Shown here: piece after piece, positions 59,175 through 64,000 of the stretch
Layout of the letters: every line of letters starts with the position of its first letter
Numbering within the stretch: the stretch's first letter is position 1
Assembly: GCF_025567095.1 (NCBI RefSeq)
Contig: NZ_JAOQJH010000002.1
Source: Anthropogastromicrobium aceti
GTDB lineage: Bacteria > Bacillota > Clostridia > Lachnospirales > Lachnospiraceae
Strand: one strand, 5' to 3'
Length of the DNA: 64,000 nucleotides
The notes under the pieces: model-generated
Told to the model about the DNA's origin: nothing
What the model saw: the letters and a program-made list of their open reading frames with translations, nothing else
The model's database searches: none
Translations under genes and position numbers: made by a program

Positions 59175-61325
59175 ATGGAAAAGAAACTTTCAGTAAATAA
59201 CCTGGTTGTCTCATTCCGTACACCGGCAGGAAAAGTACAGGCGGTACGAGACATCAGCTTTGATTTAAATAAAGGAGAGACACTTGCAATTGTAGGAGAG
59301 TCTGGTTCAGGTAAATCAGTAACCTCAAAGGCAATTCTTGGAATCCTTGCAGGAAACTCCATCATCGAGGGCGGTTCAATCATCTACGATGGTATGGATC
59401 TGTTAAAAATTGGTGAGGATGATTTTTACCGCATCCGTGGTGATAAGATTGCAATGATCTTCCAGGATCCGCTTTCAAGTTTAAATCCGATTATGCGTGT
59501 TGGAAAGCAGCTGACAGAAGCGATGCTGTTAAAGGGAAAGGCACATCAGAAGGCCAGCAGAAACTCCTTTAATCAGACACTTGCGCTGCTTGAAAAGACA
59601 ATGGCAGCGGCAGGTACAGACAGCACAAAGGCGCACACACTTTGCCAAAACTTTGATAAGTTTGAATTTAAGCATATCGAGATTGAGCAGACATACAACA
59701 CAGCGCATGAGGCTGCAATCGAGGTACTTGACGATATTACAGATGCATTGTTTCATATTGAAAAGAAAGCACTCGATGATCCGAAGTATACACTTAAGGA
59801 AATCGTGCGCCTGTCAAAGCTTACACCAAATGATTTTGTTGTAAGCAATGATAAGAGTAAACTTGAGGCTGCCGTAAAGACACTTGAATCAGTGATTCCT
59901 TCTGACTGCAAGTCAAAAAACTTTACAGCATCAAAAGCGCAGCTTGAGATTTTGCAGGGCATAATGACAGAGGCACTTAAAAAAGAAAAACCGGATTTCT
60001 TTAGCATGGGTTACTATGCGCAGTTCTCCGGAAAGTCTGTGCCAGTTTCTATGCCGATTGATGAGCTTAACAAAATGATGCGCACCTATCTTGAGGAAAG
60101 CTTCTTAAACGAGTTTTGTGAGGAAGCATCAAAGGCACTTTCCTTTAGTGCAAAGGAATCTGCAAGGAAAAAGAAGGAAGCAATTGATGTGATCAGTGCA
60201 AACAGAAGCATCTTTGACAGTGATTCCTGGGAGGTTAAGTCATGTAAGGAAGCTGCTGAGAAGATGATTCAGGCAGTAGAGGCTTCAATTGATCCTATTG
60301 AGATTCATAAGGATGGACTTGCATGGACATTTGCAGGAAGCATCCGTGCTTCACAGGAGCATTATTTTGGCGGAATTGATAAAAATAAAGCTGCTGCAAA
60401 AAAGCACGCAAAGCAGCAGAAAAAATATGATAATCTGACTGCAAAGGGAAAACAGCCAACATGGAAGGTAACACCATCTACGGCAGTTGACCTTGAGCTT
60501 GAGCAGGATAATGTAAGAGAACTGTTAAATCGTCTGACAGAGCATTATAAAGAGGATTTGGCAGAGCAAAATGAAGTTGATTTTGCGAAAAAGACAAAAG
60601 AGCTGATTGAATTTTTCCGTGAAAACGCATCTGGCGCTGTAAGCCGTGTGACAAAGGAAATGGCAAAGTACAAGGCATTAAAGCTTTTGGAGGAGGTAGG
60701 TATCTCCGAGCCTAGAAAGCGTTATCGTCAGTACCCATTTGAGTTCTCAGGCGGTATGAGACAGCGTATTGTTATTGCAATTGCACTGGCAGCTGACCCA
60801 GATATTTTGATCTGTGATGAGCCAACAACAGCACTTGACGTTACGATCCAGGCGCAAATCATGGAACTTATCAATCACTTAAAGGAAAAGCGTAATCTGT
60901 CTATTATCTTTATTACGCATGATCTTGGTGTAGTTGCAAACATGGCAGACCGTATTGGCGTTATGTATGCAGGAAAGCTTGTTGAGACAGGAACAGCAGA
61001 TGATATCTTCTATTCACCAGCGCATCCATATACATGGGCACTGCTTTCTGCTATGCCTGATGTTGATACAAATGATCGTCTTGAAGCTATCCCGGGAACA
61101 CCGCCGAATATGATTTATCCGCCGGTAGGAGATGCATTTGCAGATCGTAACAAGTATGCGCTTAAGATTGATTTTGAGATGCAGCCGCCGATGTTTAAGA
61201 TCAGTGATACGCATTATGCGGCAACATGGCTGCTCCATCCGGATGCACCAAAGGTAGAGATTCCAAAGATCATCACCGATCGAATTGCACGAATGAAAGA
61301 GAAGGGAGGAAAGTCCAATGCCTGA
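59175..61325 (+). CDS. oppD: OppD-type ATPase with a roughly 370-residue insertion
   Basis: 716 residues against about 340 normally. Walker A GESGSGKSV is at about 40 and the Q-loop MIFQDPLSSLNPIMRVGKQL at about 97. The signature FSGGMRQRI appears only near 519, followed by Walker B ILICDEPTTALDVT and H-loop THDLGVVANMADRI. The insertion (about 125-490) is predominantly charged and helical (many Lys, Glu, Ala, for example EFCEEASKALSFSAKESARK), with probable coiled coil. It falls in the helical subdomain that faces the permease. There is no frame break and all nucleotide-binding motifs are intact, so it should be functional. It overlaps the next gene by 8 bases. Confidence 0.9.
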   Translation: MEKKLSVNNLVVSFRTPAGKVQAVRDISFDLNKGETLAIVGESGSGKSVTSKAILGILAGNSIIEGGSIIYDGMDLLKIGEDDFYRIRGDKIAMIFQDPLSSLNPIMRVGKQLTEAMLLKGKAHQKASRNSFNQTLALLEKTMAAAGTDSTKAHTLCQNFDKFEFKHIEIEQTYNTAHEAAIEVLDDITDALFHIEKKALDDPKYTLKEIVRLSKLTPNDFVVSNDKSKLEAAVKTLESVIPSDCKSKNFTASKAQLEILQGIMTEALKKEKPDFFSMGYYAQFSGKSVPVSMPIDELNKMMRTYLEESFLNEFCEEASKALSFSAKESARKKKEAIDVISANRSIFDSDSWEVKSCKEAAEKMIQAVEASIDPIEIHKDGLAWTFAGSIRASQEHYFGGIDKNKAAAKKHAKQQKKYDNLTAKGKQPTWKVTPSTAVDLELEQDNVRELLNRLTEHYKEDLAEQNEVDFAKKTKELIEFFRENASGAVSRVTKEMAKYKALKLLEEVGISEPRKRYRQYPFEFSGGMRQRIVIAIALAADPDILICDEPTTALDVTIQAQIMELINHLKEKRNLSIIFITHDLGVVANMADRIGVMYAGKLVETGTADDIFYSPAHPYTWALLSAMPDVDTNDRLEAIPGTPPNMIYPPVGDAFADRNKYALKIDFEMQPPMFKISDTHYAATWLLHPDAPKVEIPKIITDRIARMKEKGGKSNA

Positions 61326-62412
61326 AAAAAAGAATGTGGCAAGCTCACAGGAGACTCTGCTTAAGGTAGAGCATCTGTGCCAGTATTTTAAAGAAAATAA
61401 GGCAGTGGATGATGTCAGCTTTGAAGTGAAAAAGGGCGAAGTATTCGGCCTTGTAGGAGAGTCCGGCTGTGGAAAGACTACGACAGGACGTTCCATCATC
61501 AAGCTTTACAACATCACTTCCGGAAATGTATACTTTAAGGGAGAACGCATCGCAGCAGGAACTGGCTCCTACAAGTGGGAGATCGAGAAGGCAAAGAAAG
61601 CATATACTGCCTTAAAGAAGTCTGGTGTGTCCGGCGAGAAATTAAAGGATGCAAAGAAAAAGCGCGATGAGGTGATTGCAGAGCAGAAAAAGCAGATTCG
61701 TCTTGCGCAGGAAGATCAGAAGCGCCGTCGTGCCGTAACAGATATTCAGATGATTTTCCAGGATCCTATTGCATCCATCGACCCGCGTATGACCGTGCGT
61801 CAGATTATTGCAGAAGGTCTTGTTATCCGTGGTGAGAAGGATCAGAAAAAGATTGATGAAGAAGTATATCGTGTACTAGAGCTTGTTGGTCTTGTGCGTG
61901 AGCATGCAGGCCGCTACCCGCATGAGTTCTCCGGCGGACAGCGCCAGCGTATTGGTGTTGCACGTGCGGTTGTTATGAATCCAGAGCTTATCATTGCGGA
62001 TGAGCCAGTTAGTGCACTTGATGTTTCCATTCAGGCGCAGGTTATCAACCTTCTTGATGATCTTCGTCATAAGATGGGACTGACAATCCTGTTTATTGCG
62101 CATGATTTGTCTGTTGTAAAATATTTCTCAGATCGAATCGGTGTTATGTATTATGGAAAAATGGTAGAGCTGGCAGATTCCGATGAGCTGTTTGCAAATC
62201 CGCTTCATCCATATACAAAATCACTTTTGTCTGCAATTCCGCTTCCAGATCCGCACTACGAGAAGCAGCGTCAGCGTATAAGCTATGTTCCGTTAAAGGA
62301 GCATGATTACACAGTAGACAAACCGTCATTCCGCGAGGTTGCTCCAGGCCATTTTGTGCATTGCAACGATGCCGAGTTTGCACGTTACAAAGAGCAGATG
62401 AAAGGAAATTAA
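61318..62412 (+). CDS. oppF: OppF-type ATPase with a 70-residue insertion
   Basis: 364 residues. Walker A GESGCGKTT is followed at about 62-140 by an inserted Lys/Glu-rich helical hairpin (EIEKAKKAYTALKK, DAKKKRDEVIAEQKKQIRLA) before the Q-loop MIFQDPIASIDPRMTV. Then come signature FSGGQRQRIGVARAV, Walker B LIIADEPVSALDVS and H-loop AHDLSVVKYFSDRI. The tail HDYTVDKPSFREVAPGHFVH matches the OppF at 51276. The insertion is in a different place from that of its OppD partner. It starts inside the end of oppD behind GAAGGGAGGAAAGTCC. Confidence 0.92.
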   Translation: MPEKKNVASSQETLLKVEHLCQYFKENKAVDDVSFEVKKGEVFGLVGESGCGKTTTGRSIIKLYNITSGNVYFKGERIAAGTGSYKWEIEKAKKAYTALKKSGVSGEKLKDAKKKRDEVIAEQKKQIRLAQEDQKRRRAVTDIQMIFQDPIASIDPRMTVRQIIAEGLVIRGEKDQKKIDEEVYRVLELVGLVREHAGRYPHEFSGGQRQRIGVARAVVMNPELIIADEPVSALDVSIQAQVINLLDDLRHKMGLTILFIAHDLSVVKYFSDRIGVMYYGKMVELADSDELFANPLHPYTKSLLSAIPLPDPHYEKQRQRISYVPLKEHDYTVDKPSFREVAPGHFVHCNDAEFARYKEQMKGN

Positions 62413-62826
62413 ATGGAGAAAAAAAATATAATCCGTTTAATCATCCAGATCGCGATTGGCCTTATTATTGCAGTCGGTGTTATGACATCGCAGGGAGCGT
62501 TTGCAGAAGGTGTATCAGCTGCAGACCGTATCCTTGCAATTGGCAATGGCTTTTCTGTCATTGCACTGTTATATATAAGCTTTGGTCTTCTTGTCTGGAT
62601 ATCTACTACTGGTGTGCTTGATATTTTCTCCTTTGCACTGCAAAAAGGTGCTCATTTTCTGATTCCGTTTTCCACACGGGAGGCGAATGGAAAATTCTAC
62701 GAGTTTAAAGTAGAAAAGGCCAAAAAGCGAAAGCAAAAAGGCAAAGGACAGTATATGACACTTCTTGTAGGCCTTGGATTTTTGATGATTGCAATAGCGC
62801 TAACAGTCGCATGGTATTATGTGTAA
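62413..62826 (+). CDS. DUF3899-like small membrane protein of the second opp operon
   Basis: 137 residues with about four helices: 7-29 (IRLIIQIAIGLIIAVGVMTS), 40-64 (ILAIGNGFSVIALLYISFGL), a shorter one near 70-85 and 114-135. A basic KAKKRKQKGKGQ stretch lies before the last helix. The middle GNGFSVIALLYISFGLLVWI with GVLDIFSFALQKG resembles DUF3899 proteins, whose function is unknown. It starts at the base after the oppF stop, so it is coupled and belongs to the operon. It parallels the small membrane protein of the first opp operon. Confidence 0.7.
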   Translation: MEKKNIIRLIIQIAIGLIIAVGVMTSQGAFAEGVSAADRILAIGNGFSVIALLYISFGLLVWISTTGVLDIFSFALQKGAHFLIPFSTREANGKFYEFKVEKAKKRKQKGKGQYMTLLVGLGFLMIAIALTVAWYYV

Positions 62827-62883
62827 GGGACGCGTGAACTGTAACATATAAGAAAAGTACAAAAAATATAAGATTTTATTTCA

Positions 62884-62912
62884 TTGACATATCGGAAAAA
62901 ATCTATTAAACT
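62884..62912 (+). promoter_or_regulatory. Promoter of the amino-acid ABC operon
   Basis: TTGACA (62884-62889), a 17-base spacer and TAAACT (62907-62912). A short hairpin ACGCGGC/GCCGCGT (62943-62968) with a T-rich tail lies in the leader and may attenuate. Confidence 0.65.
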
Positions 62913-63003
62913 ATCGGAGAAGTAGGTTTTTTAAAGTTTTTGACGCGGCGGCCTGCGGGTTGCCGCGTAATTATTTAACCAAAAAAAGAAAAGAGGGTGT
63001 TTT

Positions 63004-63681
63004 ATGTTTAGTGGTCGGTTATGGAATATTTTTATCGACTCCTTTCCAAAGATGTTGCTTCGAGCTTTGACTGGTACGATTCCGTTAACTGTAATTGCAT
63101 TTGCATTGGCGATGGTGATTGCAGTTGTAGTTGCACTGGTGCAGTTTGCGAATGTTAAAGTGTTGAAGTCGTTCTGCCGTTTTTATATCTGGATCTTTCG
63201 CGGTACACCGCTTTTGGTGCAGTTGTATATTGTATTTTTTGGATTGTCAAAGATTGGAATTTTACTCGATCCATTTCCTGCGGCAGTAATTGTATTTTCA
63301 TTAAATGAAGGTGCTTATTGTGCAGAGACGGTCCGTGCATCGCTCGAATCGGTTCCAGCAGGACAGTTGGAGGCAGGTCAGTGTGCAGGTCTTTCGTACT
63401 TGCAAACGATTTTTCGAATTGTGCTGCCACAGGCGATGCGTACCGCGTTCCCATCCCTTTTCAATTCGTTGATTTCTATGGTAAAGGATACATCTTTGTC
63501 GTCCTGTATTACAGTACCAGAGATGCTTCAAACGACAAAACAGATTGTAGCAGTAACATATGAATCTCTTCTTCTGTATGCGGAGGTTGGTCTTATTTAT
63601 TTGATAATTTCAACGATTCTGACAAAGCTTCAGAGCATCGGCGAGAAGAAGTTAAACTTTTATGGCAGAAAGGAAGGGTAA
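63004..63681 (+). CDS. Polar amino-acid ABC transporter permease
   Basis: 225 residues of the HisM/GlnP type with about five helices. LRALTGTIPLTVIAFALAMV opens helix 1. The conserved YIWIFRGTPLLVQLYIVFFGL follows, then LNEGAYCAETVRASLESVPAGQLEAGQCAGLSYLQTIFRIVLPQAMR, which contains the EAA loop. The protein imports a polar amino acid, with cystine, glutamine, histidine or arginine as candidates. It starts behind AAGAGGGTGTTTT and is followed after 3 bases by its ATPase. No binding-protein gene lies before it; it may be downstream, outside the window. Confidence 0.9.
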   Translation: MFSGRLWNIFIDSFPKMLLRALTGTIPLTVIAFALAMVIAVVVALVQFANVKVLKSFCRFYIWIFRGTPLLVQLYIVFFGLSKIGILLDPFPAAVIVFSLNEGAYCAETVRASLESVPAGQLEAGQCAGLSYLQTIFRIVLPQAMRTAFPSLFNSLISMVKDTSLSSCITVPEMLQTTKQIVAVTYESLLLYAEVGLIYLIISTILTKLQSIGEKKLNFYGRKEG

Positions 63682-63684
63682 TAC

Positions 63685-64000
63685 ATGCTGGAGATTAAAA
63701 ACATTAAAAAGTCATTTGGTCAGACAGATGTCCTTCACGATGTAAGCCTTTCTGTCAATAAAGGAGATGTCATTGCGATTCTTGGACCGAGCGGATCAGG
63801 AAAGACAACACTTCTTCGCTGCCTGAATTTCTTAGAGAAGGCAGATGGCGGAACAATGACGTTTGATGATGAGACGATCGATTTACATAAGGTACCGAAG
63901 CGCACAATTGCGCGCATTCGAAAGAAAACCGCGTTTGTGTTTCAAAATTATAACCTGTTTGCCAACAAAACGGCATTGCAGAATGTAACGGAAGGCTTGA
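63685..64000 (+). CDS. Polar amino-acid ABC transporter ATPase, cut by window end
   Basis: The first 105 residues are present. MLEIKNIKKSFGQTDVLHDV opens the nucleotide-binding domain. Walker A is GPSGSGKTTLLRCLNFLE and the Q-loop VFQNYNLFANKTALQNV. LNFLE after Walker A and FQNYNLFANKTALQNV are typical of the GlnQ/HisP/TcyC group. The signature and Walker B lie beyond the window. The start is behind AGGAAGGGTAATAC. It forms an operon with the preceding permease. Confidence 0.92.
   Translation, partial: MLEIKNIKKSFGQTDVLHDVSLSVNKGDVIAILGPSGSGKTTLLRCLNFLEKADGGTMTFDDETIDLHKVPKRTIARIRKKTAFVFQNYNLFANKTALQNVTEGL

Noticed and set aside
59529..60678. Antisense and alternative-frame ORFs within the large oppD insertion
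   Set aside because: They have no ribosome sites or recognisable domains, and the oppD frame is continuous with all motifs, so the insertion is part of one protein rather than a separate inserted gene.

Overview
The window looks like a chromosomal segment of a low-to-mid GC Bacillota, most likely a Lachnospiraceae member. The reasons are a serS of the lineage-specific type (motif 3 reads TLNNTVVAPPR) followed by a DUF3881-like gene, an Amt-GlnK fusion, a yybP-ykoY leader, consensus TTGACA/TATAAT promoters and strong AGGAGG ribosome sites. The genus cannot be settled from this sequence alone. A perfect 16-bp parS-like palindrome just upstream of serS suggests that the left end lies near the chromosome origin.

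Layout. 0-1.6 kb: right part of a TnpB-only IS200/IS605 element inserted in a HAD phosphatase gene. 1.7-4.2 kb: parS, serS, a DUF3881-like gene, tRNA-Arg(CCU). 4.5-8.2 kb: intracellular GH2 beta-galactosidase divergent from an AraC regulator. 8.2-9.4 kb: gene fragments around an orphan origin-like repeat region. 9.4-14.4 kb: esterase, Mn riboswitch with a P-type ATPase, MATE pump. 14.5-17.1 kb: operon of two helix-turn-helix, Rep-like proteins with its own 22-bp repeat array. 17.3-22.4 kb: hcp and its Crp/Fnr regulator, S66 peptidase, NSS transporter. 22.5-23.95 kb: a second Rep-like gene with 21-bp iterons alternating with DnaA-box-like blocks. 24-30.6 kb: LacI, CUT1 sugar transporter and an amylosucrase-like GH13. 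30.7-40.5 kb: YfcC transporter/isoaspartyl dipeptidase, MarR, Amt-GlnK, MurI, membrane GDPD, cysteine desulfidase. 40.5-52.7 kb: a 143-bp MITE-like element, oppA1, a complete IS605-type element, lrp, then oppA2-B-C-D-F plus a small membrane protein. 52.8-62.8 kb: hydrolase, then a second Opp operon in which most components are enlarged, ending with a DUF3899-like protein. 63-64 kb: start of a polar amino-acid ABC operon.

The most unusual feature is a set of three plasmid-origin-like modules within 15 kb of chromosome (8.6-9.1, 14.5-16.9 and 22.5-23.95 kb). Each has tandem 21-22 bp iterons. Two have a cognate helix-turn-helix/DUF6017-like protein expressed from near-identical promoters (TTGTTT-17-TATACT) and apparently translationally coupled to an upstream ORF. 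One also has nine TTATCCCC(A/C) boxes, and the orphan has five 12-bp AT-rich repeats. They may be domesticated or fossil replicons, or a family of iteron-controlled regulators. Other points of interest are the second Opp system (ATPase with a roughly 370-residue insertion, permease with a roughly 220-residue external domain), a conserved leader shared by two oppA paralogues, a TnpB with a rearranged RuvC centre and no zinc finger, and four substrate-binding proteins without a lipobox.
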